51,097 bases of DNA from Fischerella sp. CENA71. GTDB taxonomy: Bacteria; Cyanobacteriota; Cyanobacteriia; Cyanobacteriales; Nostocaceae. The stretch is taken from positions 1-51,097 of the forward strand of contig JANBVI010000038.1 in assembly GCA_024239075.1 (NCBI GenBank), given 5' to 3'. The stretch's first letter is position 1. Each line of letters begins with the position of its first letter. The notes beneath the pieces are model-generated. The model had not been told where the DNA came from, made no database searches, and saw only the letters and a list, made by a program, of their open reading frames with translations. Shown piece by piece: positions 7,884 through 16,759 of the stretch. The position numbers were made by a program, and so were the translations under genes.

Positions 7884-8996
7884 ATGCCACTACGCACCGC
7901 AAAAAAGCCAAATTCTCCTGAATCTAACCTCATCTGGTCACCAGATACAGAGTTGGTCGGCTTGGTGTTTGAATTAGTCTCACCAGCAGATGCTTGTGTT
8001 TATCCCCAATACACCATCGGACTCCACGCCTGGTTTCTTGACCAAGTACATTCGTTTGATCCTCAACTGTCTGCTTACCTCCACGATGGCGAGTCGGAAA
8101 AACCTTTTACTATTTCGGCATTCGATGGAGAAATCGTTAGTAGCGGTCGGCAAGTGCAACTAAAGGCGAATACCACCTATCGCTGGTATGTCACGGCTTT
8201 ATCTGGTCGAGTAGTGCAGTGGCTGTTGCAGTGGGTACAAAATTTACCAAAAGAACTTAACTTGCGCAATGCATCCTTACAAATATGCTCTTGTCAAATT
8301 GCTCACCCAACTATGACCTATGCCCAGTTACTTAATTGGGAATATGGGGAAACACTTACCCTGAAATTCCTGAGTCCTACAAGTTTCCGCCGCAGAGGTC
8401 ATCACTTCCCCTTGCCAGTACCAACGAATATCTTTCACAGCTACCTGCGTCGCTGGAATGACTTTTCTGGAATGCCAGTTGACCAGAACGCATTTCTCGA
8501 TTGGGTGGATAATTGCGTATTAATTACTCGTTGCCAACTTACAACCACAAAGGTGCTAGCTGGTAAAAAAGGTGCAGTTACAGGATTTACTGGGGCAATT
8601 GAGTTTAGTTTGACTAAACAAGCATCACAACAACCAGAGTTTCAGCAGTTGTTTTATGCTTTAGGAAAACTCGCACCCTACTGTGGTACTGGCCATAAAA
8701 CTACTTTTGGATTGGGTCAAACCCGGTTGGGTTGGTCAAATCAAGCAGCGCCAGAGGTGCTAGATGTACAAAGTTTGCTGGCTAAACGTATTGAGGAACT
8801 GACAGACATATTTCTGTCACAGCGCAAGCGCACAGGAGGAGAACGCGCACAGGAAATAGCCTCTAAATGGGCAACAATTTTAGCACGGCGAGAAATGGGA
8901 GAGTCATTGCTCTTTGTAGCCCAAGACTTGGAAATGCCCTATCAAACCGTTAAAACCTATGTTAAGTTGGCCCGTCGCGCTTTAAAGTCACAGTAG
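7884..8996 (+). CDS. cas6: Cas6 crRNA endoribonuclease with extra C-terminal HTH domain
   Basis: A 370-aa RAMP protein. Two ferredoxin-like halves occupy about 20-285; the family's glycine-rich loop is GTGHKTTFGLGQTR (268-281). FLSPTSFRRRG (162-172) is also typical of cyanobacterial Cas6. It cuts pre-crRNA within repeats to leave the 8-nt tag ending GAAAC. Residues about 300-370 form an added helical region ending in a sigma-region-4-like HTH (LFVAQDLEMPYQTVKTYVKLARRAL), not needed for the Cas6 fold. It lies between array 2 and cas10, so it probably processes arrays 2 and 3. Length exceeds the usual 220-290 aa because of the tail. Confidence 0.88.
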   Translation: MPLRTAKKPNSPESNLIWSPDTELVGLVFELVSPADACVYPQYTIGLHAWFLDQVHSFDPQLSAYLHDGESEKPFTISAFDGEIVSSGRQVQLKANTTYRWYVTALSGRVVQWLLQWVQNLPKELNLRNASLQICSCQIAHPTMTYAQLLNWEYGETLTLKFLSPTSFRRRGHHFPLPVPTNIFHSYLRRWNDFSGMPVDQNAFLDWVDNCVLITRCQLTTTKVLAGKKGAVTGFTGAIEFSLTKQASQQPEFQQLFYALGKLAPYCGTGHKTTFGLGQTRLGWSNQAAPEVLDVQSLLAKRIEELTDIFLSQRKRTGGERAQEIASKWATILARREMGESLLFVAQDLEMPYQTVKTYVKLARRALKSQ

Positions 8997-9075
8997 TTTT
9001 AAAAGTGTGATCGCGTAGCCGGGCATTAGTATTTAGCAACTAATCAAGTTAGTATCCAAAGCTTTGAAACTTGAC

Positions 9076-9180
9076 GTTTCCGTCCCCGTGAGGGGAAAAG
9101 GTAGTCTACGACCAGGATTATCGCTCCACATGCCAGGTGCCGCAAGGTACTGGAGTTTCCGTCCCCGTGAGGGGAAAAGG
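9076..9180 (-). CRISPR. Two-copy CRISPR-like repeat relic upstream of cas10
   Basis: Two identical 26-mers, 9076-9101 and 9155-9180, beginning GTTTCCGTCCCCGTGAGGGG, are separated by 53 nt. On the minus strand they end GGGGACGGAAAC, the usual crRNA-tag style, with hairpin CCCC-TCAC-GGGG. They resemble the 3' part of type III cyanobacterial repeats but match none of the five arrays. The interval is long for a single spacer. They lie in the 356-bp gap between cas6 and cas10; alternatively they are paired regulatory stem-loops of that operon. The rest of the gap is AT-rich and probably holds the cas10 promoter. Confidence 0.55.
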
Positions 9181-9352
9181 CGTAAGCCGTAAACAAAAAA
9201 ATACTGAAAAATTTCCTTTTTTTTTGGAAACTCAGTATGAAATAGTGTAAATACTTAAAAGATAAAAATATTACTGGTTACCAAAGCCTATCAGCAGACA
9301 GCAGATCTGCTAACTGGTGGTTGCTAACCGCTAATTGCCTTAATTCATAGTC

Positions 9353-11788
9353 ATGAACAACGACTCTCGCACGCGCACAATTACTGCACTAGCCTGGTGT
9401 CTTACCTGGGGCGAAAAGCACAATCTGAGTCAGGATGAACTCAGTAGATTGAAAAAAATGCAACAGGCATTGGCTGATAAAAGAAAAAATGAGAGCGATT
9501 ACTCTCATGTTGTACCAGATGAGATGCAACATTTTGTAAAGCTAGCAGAGCGGCTTTATGATGATATTGATGAAGACTACAAACCTAAGACGCTCTCAGA
9601 ACTAAAAGACAAGTATCCAGACCTTTGGAAGGAAGATACTACACCCATCGGTTTGGTTTATGGTGGAGCAACGAAAATAAAACAATATGTCTTTGAAGCT
9701 GCTAAACTAAACGATATTCGCGGTGCTTCAGCACTTCTTGACCGCATTAACCTAGATGATATTCCTGGGTTTTTCGGTGCAGGTAGACATCCACGACGGA
9801 TGAGGGAATGGCTTAATAACAATGGATTCGCAGAATTAGTACAAGCACTTATCCCCGAACTGATTATCTATTCTACAGGTGGTAGCCTTCTTGCTTTCTG
9901 CCCTGCCGCGCTTACCGACAAACTCGCCAATGCAATTGAAAAACGCTACACTCACGAAACTCTGACTGCTAATTCCTGTGCTGTTGGTGATACTTTCCGC
10001 CTTTTAGAATTCCGCTTTGGGTTGCTGCAAAATCCTATTGAAAATACTCTGTGGCTTGAAGAATACAAGAACAAACAAAATAATCCTATTATTAAAGCTT
10101 ATTTTGACCAATCAAGTGAATCTGACCCAGAAGAGAAATTTTGGCAACGCAAAAATTTCAACGAACTTGTGGGAAAACTTGCCAACCAATTTACCCATCG
10201 CCGTAACGGAAACGCATCACCGACAAAACGTCCCACTCGTTCTTACCCGCCAATGTTTGAAACTCATCCCTACTTGCAACGGGATGAAACTGACAATCGA
10301 GCAGCTGTAGCCGAAACGAATTTACCAGGAACGCCTAGTTTTTCCGATGCTTTAGCACGAAAAGTCATTGTCGGACAGCGCAGCAAACGCGATCGCCAGC
10401 AACGACGACGTTGGTACAAAAAGTTTAGATTTAGCCGACAGTCAGGACAAGAGGAACTATGGAGTCCTGGTTATTTTCCTAGTTGGGTGACAAGATTTCA
10501 CAAATTTTTAGAACAATCAGCAAGCGATCACCAATATTATCAAATAACGCAAGGTGACCCAGTAACGGAAGCCTTTTCTTTGCGTGAAATAGGTAACGTT
10601 AGCAAACTTCGCGGCTTTGTTGGCTATATCTATGCGGATGGTAACAATATGGGTGGCTACCTCCGCCAGCATATCCGCACACCAGAAAAGTACCGCGAGT
10701 TTAGCGAACAGGTCTTAAATGCAACGCAGAATTCTGTTTACATTGCGTTGGAAAAACATCTTAAACCTCGCAGACTCAATAATCTCAACGATCCAGATAA
10801 CGCCCACCGTAATGGTCAGTGGATTTATCCATTTGAAATTATTACGATTGGTGGCGATGATGTGTTATTAATTGTCCCTGCGGATAAAGCCTTAGATGTT
10901 GCCAAAACTATTGGTGAAGAATTTGAACGAGAAATATTAAAAGGTAGCATTATATTTTGGCAAATATATTTTTTACATTGGTTGGTAGAATCAGGGTTAC
11001 ACACTTTAATAAGATATTTCTTTTTTAGAGAAGGATACTCCCTACTAAAATTATCAACTTTTCGGCTTAACACACCCTACAATCCGGAAAAAGTCCACCG
11101 CTATCAAGGGAAAAACCCATCTGAGTATACATCTCAATGCGAATTAAGTATGTCGGCAGGTGTTTTGATAACTGCGGAAAATACACCCATTTACTACGCA
11201 CAAGAACTCACCAGCCAACTGCTGAAATCGTCAAAGAAACTCGCTAAAGAACTCAAACGCAACTATAACTATTACGGAGGAACGGTTGACTTTTTAGTAT
11301 TAAAAGCCGTAACCATGATTGCGTCAGATATCAAAGAGTTCCGTGAACAAGGATTAACAAAAGGTAATCTCAAACTATACTCTTCACCTTATACCCTTCA
11401 TGAATTAGGAGGGTTATTACAGACTGTGGAAGCACTTAAAAAAGCCAAATTTCCGAAATCGCAACTATATCAAATTCGCAGCTTGTTAGAGCGAGGCAAA
11501 CATACTGCCATACTCAACTATCGCTACTTCCGAGTCAGACTGCAACAAGGACAACCTGAACTAGAAAGGAACTTTGAGAAGGCATGGTGTCAACCAAAAG
11601 ATGAAAATAATCACGGTAATCTTGCTCCTTGGATGTCTATAAAGCCAAAAGAAACTGATGCAGAAGCAGAAAAAACCATCTATGAAACTATTTGGCGCGA
11701 CTTGGTAGATTTATACCCATTTCTAGTGGAAGATGAGCCAACACTAGCTAACCAAGGAGAACAACAAGAACAAGGAGTCAAGCAATGA
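9353..11788 (+). CDS. cas10: Cas10, large subunit of the type III-D effector
   Basis: An 811-aa Cas10/Cmr2-type protein. The first palm-like domain includes LNDIRGASALLDRIN and a GGS stretch (YSTGGSLLAF). The second has YADGNNMGG (D429) and the cyclase motif GGDD (500-503), so it should make cyclic oligoadenylates on target RNA binding. I see no clear N-terminal HD nuclease motif. The C-terminal helical part includes the family's CELSMSAGVLI. Odd: residues about 533-573 form a hydrophobic, aromatic-rich insert (IFWQIYFLHWLVE...) just after the GGDD domain helix; its DNA (10949-11071) is AT-rich but the frame stays open. The stop overlaps the next gene by 4 bases. Confidence 0.9.
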   Translation: MNNDSRTRTITALAWCLTWGEKHNLSQDELSRLKKMQQALADKRKNESDYSHVVPDEMQHFVKLAERLYDDIDEDYKPKTLSELKDKYPDLWKEDTTPIGLVYGGATKIKQYVFEAAKLNDIRGASALLDRINLDDIPGFFGAGRHPRRMREWLNNNGFAELVQALIPELIIYSTGGSLLAFCPAALTDKLANAIEKRYTHETLTANSCAVGDTFRLLEFRFGLLQNPIENTLWLEEYKNKQNNPIIKAYFDQSSESDPEEKFWQRKNFNELVGKLANQFTHRRNGNASPTKRPTRSYPPMFETHPYLQRDETDNRAAVAETNLPGTPSFSDALARKVIVGQRSKRDRQQRRRWYKKFRFSRQSGQEELWSPGYFPSWVTRFHKFLEQSASDHQYYQITQGDPVTEAFSLREIGNVSKLRGFVGYIYADGNNMGGYLRQHIRTPEKYREFSEQVLNATQNSVYIALEKHLKPRRLNNLNDPDNAHRNGQWIYPFEIITIGGDDVLLIVPADKALDVAKTIGEEFEREILKGSIIFWQIYFLHWLVESGLHTLIRYFFFREGYSLLKLSTFRLNTPYNPEKVHRYQGKNPSEYTSQCELSMSAGVLITAENTPIYYAQELTSQLLKSSKKLAKELKRNYNYYGGTVDFLVLKAVTMIASDIKEFREQGLTKGNLKLYSSPYTLHELGGLLQTVEALKKAKFPKSQLYQIRSLLERGKHTAILNYRYFRVRLQQGQPELERNFEKAWCQPKDENNHGNLAPWMSIKPKETDAEAEKTIYETIWRDLVDLYPFLVEDEPTLANQGEQQEQGVKQ

Positions 11789-12543
11789 TTGACCTGAATA
11801 CACCTCCTCAAAGAGCATCTGAAAACTGGGAAATAAATGCAATTATTGATACAGCTTTATGTGTTGGTGCTGGTGGTTCATCTGGCTCACTTGCAGATAA
11901 ACCCATTGTCCACAACGCCCAAGGACGATTGTTGATTCCTGGTTCCCAGATTAAAGGTAGGCTTCGCCACGAATGTGAAAAACTCGCACGGGCGTTAGGT
12001 TGGCAAATTTTTTATGCACCCGTAGCAACAGAACTTTGTCCAAATCAAGGCCAAGTGTGGAGTCAATTTCAAGAAATATATAAAGTTAGTGGCTACAAAG
12101 GCTACCACTGCGTTGTGTCGCAAATTTTTGGCGACCCAATCTTACCATCTCGCATCATAGTGGATGATTTTATCTGTACAACACCAGTTGATGAACTAGC
12201 AGAAGTTTTTCGTCCTGGTGTCACTATCAACCGTCGTCGCCGCACTGCTGAAGAAAACAAACTCTATTTATTAGAAACATCTCCTACAAATGCCCAGTTA
12301 GAATTTAAGGGTGATATTTACCTACAGCCTCCCTTTGAGTCTCAGAGTCCAGACTTAGCAAAGCCTTTGATTTTTGCTGCTTTACGCCGCATCTATGCTT
12401 TAGGAGGCAGTAAATCAACAGGTTTGGGATGGTTGCATTGGCAGAATTTACCGACATTATCTAATGATGACGCAATATGGTCAAATTTGGATGCTAAGGA
12501 GTATCTAACAAATCGTCAAGTTTCAGTCGGTGGTGCTGCATGA
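11785..12543 (+). CDS. csm3: Cas7-like RAMP (Csm3 family), type III-D
   Basis: A 252-aa backbone RAMP. It has the N-terminal strand, a glycine-rich turn (VGAGGSSGSLADKP) and the Cas7 signature LLIPGSQIKGRLRHE (about 49-63), then VTINRRRRTA and the C-terminal GGSKSTGLGWLHW. Csm3-type subunits bind the crRNA spacer and cut target RNA at 6-nt steps with an aspartate in the loop before the PGS motif; D38 sits there, an inference by position. ATGA overlaps on both sides couple it to cas10 and csx10. Confidence 0.85.
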   Translation: MIDLNTPPQRASENWEINAIIDTALCVGAGGSSGSLADKPIVHNAQGRLLIPGSQIKGRLRHECEKLARALGWQIFYAPVATELCPNQGQVWSQFQEIYKVSGYKGYHCVVSQIFGDPILPSRIIVDDFICTTPVDELAEVFRPGVTINRRRRTAEENKLYLLETSPTNAQLEFKGDIYLQPPFESQSPDLAKPLIFAALRRIYALGGSKSTGLGWLHWQNLPTLSNDDAIWSNLDAKEYLTNRQVSVGGAA

Positions 12544-13844
12544 AACGAATTGAACTGACTATCAAAGCATTGTCACCCTTGGCAATTGGTAAACAAAAAC
12601 CAGGCGGTTCTATCAATGAGGTGGAACAATACATTCCAGGTTCAGTATTGCGTGGTGCGATCGCTAAACATATCCTACACCGTGCTGGAATGGAACTCGA
12701 AAATCTAGCAGCTAACGGCGGTGACTTCGCACACTTATTTTTAGAAGAGAATGCAGCTATCTTTCAAAATGCCTACCCCGCAGTTGCTAAAGTTGGCACT
12801 AAGCATCAGATAGTAAATAATACGATCAAAGTTTTACCCGCAACAGCTGTTAGTTCCAAAGCCAATCCAGGCTTTTTACCCAAGGGACATGGTGTATTCG
12901 ATACATTAATCGACTGGTTTTGTGCCGAACAATTTAACCATCCTTATGACCCTAGTAGTTTGAAAGCATTAGAACAAGGGGTAGACCCGCGAGTTGAAAC
13001 CTACAATTCTTTATATAGCAAACATAACGGGCAACACTGCACTCATGCTGCTACAAGTCGTTTGTTAACGCGGGTTGGCATTAATCGTTATCGTGCTACA
13101 TCTAGTGATGATATTTTATACAGTATCGAAGTTCTCAATGAAGCGTTTATCACTGCTAATGGGAACAAAAATAAGCAATGGGATAACTACGTTTATCGCG
13201 GTTATGTTAATGTTCCTAATGACTCGTTAGCCAAAAAACTCACTGATTTTATCAACGATAATTCTAAAGTTTTTCGGCTTGGTGGTTCAGTATCGCGCGG
13301 CTTGGGTAAGGTTAAAATTAGTGCCGATGAAGTTCCTTTTACTGATGATATTTCTAGTCGAATTAATAAATTTAATCAAGAATTGTACAAACGCTGGCAA
13401 GAATGGTCTGATGCCTTTGGCGATCGCACACCCAACCCAATTAGCGAGACTCTTACAGAGTCACTTCGTGAACGCACTTTCTTCACACTGAACTTACACT
13501 CTGACGCAATTTTGACTGATAATTGGCAGCATACTACTGTAATTTCACCAGAAATGCTCAAGCAGTTTGCGGTTGTGGAAGACTCTAGCTTACAACTCCA
13601 CACTGCTTACAGTAGCTACAGTTACCGTTCGGGTTGGAATAGCGCCTGGGGTTTGATGAAAGATGTTGAACTTGTAACCAATAAAGGGTCGGTTTATTTA
13701 TTTAGCACTCCAAATCGGCAACTGTGGGAGAAAGCACTCTCTAAATTAGAGTGGCGAGGTGTAGGCGATCGCACCTGTGAGGGGTTTGGACAAGTGGAAA
13801 TTTGCAACGAGTTTCATCAAATATTTCGGGAGAATGCAGTATGA
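12540..13844 (+). CDS. csx10: Csx10 (Cas5-like RAMP), type III-D marker
   Basis: A 434-aa RAMP beginning IELTIKALSPLAIGKQKPGG with YIPGSVLRGAIAKHIL (about 31-46), a second RAMP-like half, GGSVSRGLGKVKI (about 247-259) and the C-terminal glycine loop GVGDRTCEGFGQVEI. This architecture and length match Csx10, the fused Cas5-like subunit that caps the crRNA 5' tag and defines subtype III-D. It starts within the previous stop and ends in an ATGA overlap with the small-subunit gene. Confidence 0.82.
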   Translation: MKRIELTIKALSPLAIGKQKPGGSINEVEQYIPGSVLRGAIAKHILHRAGMELENLAANGGDFAHLFLEENAAIFQNAYPAVAKVGTKHQIVNNTIKVLPATAVSSKANPGFLPKGHGVFDTLIDWFCAEQFNHPYDPSSLKALEQGVDPRVETYNSLYSKHNGQHCTHAATSRLLTRVGINRYRATSSDDILYSIEVLNEAFITANGNKNKQWDNYVYRGYVNVPNDSLAKKLTDFINDNSKVFRLGGSVSRGLGKVKISADEVPFTDDISSRINKFNQELYKRWQEWSDAFGDRTPNPISETLTESLRERTFFTLNLHSDAILTDNWQHTTVISPEMLKQFAVVEDSSLQLHTAYSSYSYRSGWNSAWGLMKDVELVTNKGSVYLFSTPNRQLWEKALSKLEWRGVGDRTCEGFGQVEICNEFHQIFRENAV

Positions 13845-14308
13845 CGGATTTGACTGAACAGCAACAAAAATTTGAGCAGCAAAGAGAAATACAACAAAAA
13901 GAGCTCAAAATTCAAAAAGAAATTCGTCAAATTGAAGATGATTTAGTCATCGCTATTGAAGAAATATTAAAAGATAAAGAATCATGTAAAAATTTAGAAG
14001 AATCTCAATATCGAAATTTAATGCATGTTGCAGATACAACAGAAAGTATTGAAGTCATCAAGAATTTTTTACGCTATCAGTTAGGTCGTAATAAAAAGTG
14101 GGGTGTAGGAGAAAATTCAATTGCCCAAAGAATTATTAATGATATTGATAGTTTACTTCAGCAGAAAGCAAAAAAAATTGTCGAAGAAGTTAAGTATATA
14201 GAAAAATTTAAACTTGTTTGGTTAGAATTAACCCGTCGTTATCTTGGCTACGGTTCTCGTCGTCTCAAGTACATTAATACCAATGACAGTAATAACTCTG
14301 AAAGTTAA
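13841..14308 (+). CDS. Small subunit (Cas11/Csm2-like) of the III-D complex
   Basis: About 155 aa, all-helical and charged. The first 40 residues are Glu/Gln/Lys-rich coiled coil, followed by helices with YRNLMHVADTTESIEVIKNFLRYQLGR and a basic C-terminus. Position after csx10 in a III-D operon and helical character fit the small subunit that lines the target-RNA channel. The start at 13841 (MTDLTE) is chosen because it forms a 4-base ATGA overlap with csx10; an upstream start at 13802 would add 13 residues inside csx10. Confidence 0.7.
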   Translation: MTDLTEQQQKFEQQREIQQKELKIQKEIRQIEDDLVIAIEEILKDKESCKNLEESQYRNLMHVADTTESIEVIKNFLRYQLGRNKKWGVGENSIAQRIINDIDSLLQQKAKKIVEEVKYIEKFKLVWLELTRRYLGYGSRRLKYINTNDSNNSES

Positions 14309-14323
14309 TCTTAGGTAAAAAAT

Positions 14324-15262
14324 ATGTTTGAAATCTTTAAAAATCGTCTAGAAATTATTGGTATTCTTGAAACTGTTACAGCTTTGAGAATCAGTGCTGG
14401 ACGTTCCACAGAACCAATTGGCTCTGATTTGCCAGTTATTAAAGATGCTTTAGGTAGACCATTAATTCCCGGTTCGAGTTTAAAAGGAGCATTACGTTCA
14501 CGGCTAGAAAGTTTTTTGCGCGGCATTCATCATGATTTTGCTGCTAACCCAGCCCATGAAACAGAATGGTCAATTCCTCCAGATGAAATGGCTAATGTTA
14601 AAGAGCGTATTAAAAATTTAATTCCACAAGAAAAGGAAGCTCAATTACACGAATATATTATCAACAAAACTGATTTAGTCTCTTCGCTATTTGGTTCGCC
14701 GTGGCTGGCAAGTAAATTTCAAATTCGTGATTTAACAGTTAGCAAACCTGAAGAAAATTGGTTTGGGCAGTATCAAGAACGTGATGGCGTTGCTATTGAT
14801 AGAGATACTGAAACTGCTGGTGATGGCAAACTTTATGACTTTCAAGTTGTACCAGCCGGAACTCCTTTTATATTTCATGCAGTAATTGAAAATGCCGAAG
14901 AATGGGAGTTAGGAATGTTAATGATTGGCTTGCACCAATTTCAAACTGAACAAATTCTGCTGGGTGGCGGGCGTTCTCGTGGATTAGGAGTTGTCAAGTT
15001 GATAATTGAGGAGATGAAATGGGTTGATGTTCGAGATGAAAATTACAAACGAGATAAAAATTACAAACCACAAACAGATCCACAGAAAGTACAAAATTAT
15101 CTCAAAGCTTTAATTGATAGTAACTCTAATCCCACTTCTCCTTATATTAACGCTCAACCTTTAAAACAAGCTTGGGCTGACGCTTTTATTAATCATCTTT
15201 CTAGCGAACTTCAAAAACGCATCAACACAACAGCAACTTCTTCTCATCAAAATCATGCATAA
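14324..15262 (+). CDS. csm3: Cas7-like RAMP (Csm3 family), type III-D
   Basis: A 312-aa Csm3-like subunit. SAGRSTEPIGSDLPVIKD precedes LGRPLIPGSSLKGALRSRLE (the Cas7 signature, about 43-62). D35 occupies the position of the Csm3 catalytic aspartate (inferred). Then RDGVAIDRDTETA (about 149-161) and the C-terminal GGGRSRGLGVVKL. It starts 15 bases after the small-subunit gene and overlaps the next RAMP by 8 bases. One of several Cas7 backbone subunits; separate genes show a III-D layout without the Cas7 fusions of III-Dv. Confidence 0.85.
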   Translation: MFEIFKNRLEIIGILETVTALRISAGRSTEPIGSDLPVIKDALGRPLIPGSSLKGALRSRLESFLRGIHHDFAANPAHETEWSIPPDEMANVKERIKNLIPQEKEAQLHEYIINKTDLVSSLFGSPWLASKFQIRDLTVSKPEENWFGQYQERDGVAIDRDTETAGDGKLYDFQVVPAGTPFIFHAVIENAEEWELGMLMIGLHQFQTEQILLGGGRSRGLGVVKLIIEEMKWVDVRDENYKRDKNYKPQTDPQKVQNYLKALIDSNSNPTSPYINAQPLKQAWADAFINHLSSELQKRINTTATSSHQNHA

Positions 15263-16253
15263 GCGATTTGTTAACCACTGCACACTTGACCTAACAATTG
15301 TTCCAGATGGTCCTATTCTGATTAAATCTGGTCGGGAAGGTGCAGATCCCACTAAACCCCAGATGGAATTTGTCGAAACTTACCATGCTAGCGGACGAAC
15401 AATTTATCTTCCTGGCAGTTCCCTCAAAGGTGCAATTCGCGCCCATGCTGAACGCATTGTGCGTACTGTAGGAAGCGATAAACCTTCTGATTCTGATACC
15501 GAAATTATTTGGGCAAGTAATCCATTAAATGAAAAAACTATTAAAGCTCAAGAAGAATTAAAAAAGAAATTACCTGCCGATGAAATTTACAAAATCTACA
15601 AAGAATCATCCTTTACTGACCAGATATTTGGCAATACGATAATAGCCAGCCGTCTCCGCATTGAAGATGCCTATCCTGATACTTCAGTACCCATCAAAAT
15701 TGAAGAACGTAACGGTGTCGCCATAGATAGGGTATTTAGTTCGGTAGCACACGGCCCTTTTGACTATCAAGTCTGCACTGGTGGCGCGTTTAAGACCAAA
15801 ATCCACCTCAAAAACTTTTCTTTAGCACAGTTGGGATTAATTGCATTGGTGTTGCGTGACTTAGATGCAGGCTGGTTTGGCATTGGGTTTGCTAAATCAC
15901 GAGGCTTAGGTATAGTTCGCCTAGAGTACAACAGTGCTGTTGTGCAATATCCAGGCTGCATATTGGACGACGAAGGACAAATTTATCCATTTGGCAGTTC
16001 AATGCCTTGGGATAAAGTTTATCTTGCGGGTGCTGAAGAATTTTTACAAGAAAATGGTGCTAATCCTTACGGGTTTCCAGCAAATGACAAATATGAAGTT
16101 ACTAAAGTCTCACCAAAATCGATGGCTTATGGCTTTGGCGTGGAACTGCGCTGGGAAGAGAAAACCGATATTACAGAGTTATTTATGCAAAGCGTTGCGG
16201 CCTGGAGCAAGTTGTTAGAAGAAGGAGGTGCTTTATGTGCAAAGTTTGGCTAA
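15255..16253 (+). CDS. Cas7-like RAMP (Csm3/Csm5 family), type III-D
   Basis: A 332-aa RAMP with IYLPGSSLKGAIRAHAE (about 51-67), RNGVAIDRVFSSVAHG (about 153-168) and FAKSRGLGIVRLEY (about 214-227). The loop before the PGS motif reads GADPTKPQMEF: it has D31 but lacks the D-x-PVIKD context of its neighbour, so it could be a non-cleaving or terminal (Csm5-like) subunit. It overlaps its neighbours by 8 and 19 bases, in a tightly coupled operon. Confidence 0.8.
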   Translation: MHKRFVNHCTLDLTIVPDGPILIKSGREGADPTKPQMEFVETYHASGRTIYLPGSSLKGAIRAHAERIVRTVGSDKPSDSDTEIIWASNPLNEKTIKAQEELKKKLPADEIYKIYKESSFTDQIFGNTIIASRLRIEDAYPDTSVPIKIEERNGVAIDRVFSSVAHGPFDYQVCTGGAFKTKIHLKNFSLAQLGLIALVLRDLDAGWFGIGFAKSRGLGIVRLEYNSAVVQYPGCILDDEGQIYPFGSSMPWDKVYLAGAEEFLQENGANPYGFPANDKYEVTKVSPKSMAYGFGVELRWEEKTDITELFMQSVAAWSKLLEEGGALCAKFG

Positions 16254-16759
16254 GTGAAAAACCTCTTTCAACAGATAAACTAATCGAGCGATTGGAAGAA
16301 CTGACAATTGCACCCAGTTACTATTTTTTACGTTGGACGCATCGAGTAGGGGGGTTTTGGAAACGAAGAAAAGATAAATTTGCCAACTTGGAAGATGATA
16401 TCCGTGATCGCTTAAAAAACTCTCCTATCAATGGTGTGATTCCAAAACACCCCGAACCCTTTCCTAGTCCACAAGGACAACTGTTTAACTCTGTGCTGGA
16501 AGTGCGTTGGCAGATTAAGCAAGGTAAGTATCAGGTATTGCTACTGGGTTCACAAGAGGCAGTATCGGGTTTTAGGGCGATCGAACGCAATTGGGAAATA
16601 ATTGAGCAAAATGTACTCATACATCCCCAAGATGAGACTCGCTTTCCCAAAGGACTGGAATCGGATGCAGTCAATAATATTGCCCAACGCTATTTTCGAG
16701 ACAAGAACACAGCTACGGTTCACTTTGTCGCCTTAACGTTAAAAAATTCCCATGAATAA
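16235..16759 (+). CDS. Csx19-like type III-D accessory protein
   Basis: A 174-aa soluble protein with no RAMP glycine loop. Visible features are WLSEKPLSTDKLIERLEEL, a basic stretch GGFWKRRKDKF, and a central beta-rich block QGQLFNSVLEVRWQIKQGK then YQVLLLGS. Type III-D operons usually encode the small structural protein Csx19 at this place, between Csm3-type genes, so Csx19 is the best candidate; the identification is by context and size, not by a motif I can verify. The start overlaps the preceding RAMP by 19 bases and the end overlaps the next gene by 8. Confidence 0.55.
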   Translation: MCKVWLSEKPLSTDKLIERLEELTIAPSYYFLRWTHRVGGFWKRRKDKFANLEDDIRDRLKNSPINGVIPKHPEPFPSPQGQLFNSVLEVRWQIKQGKYQVLLLGSQEAVSGFRAIERNWEIIEQNVLIHPQDETRFPKGLESDAVNNIAQRYFRDKNTATVHFVALTLKNSHE

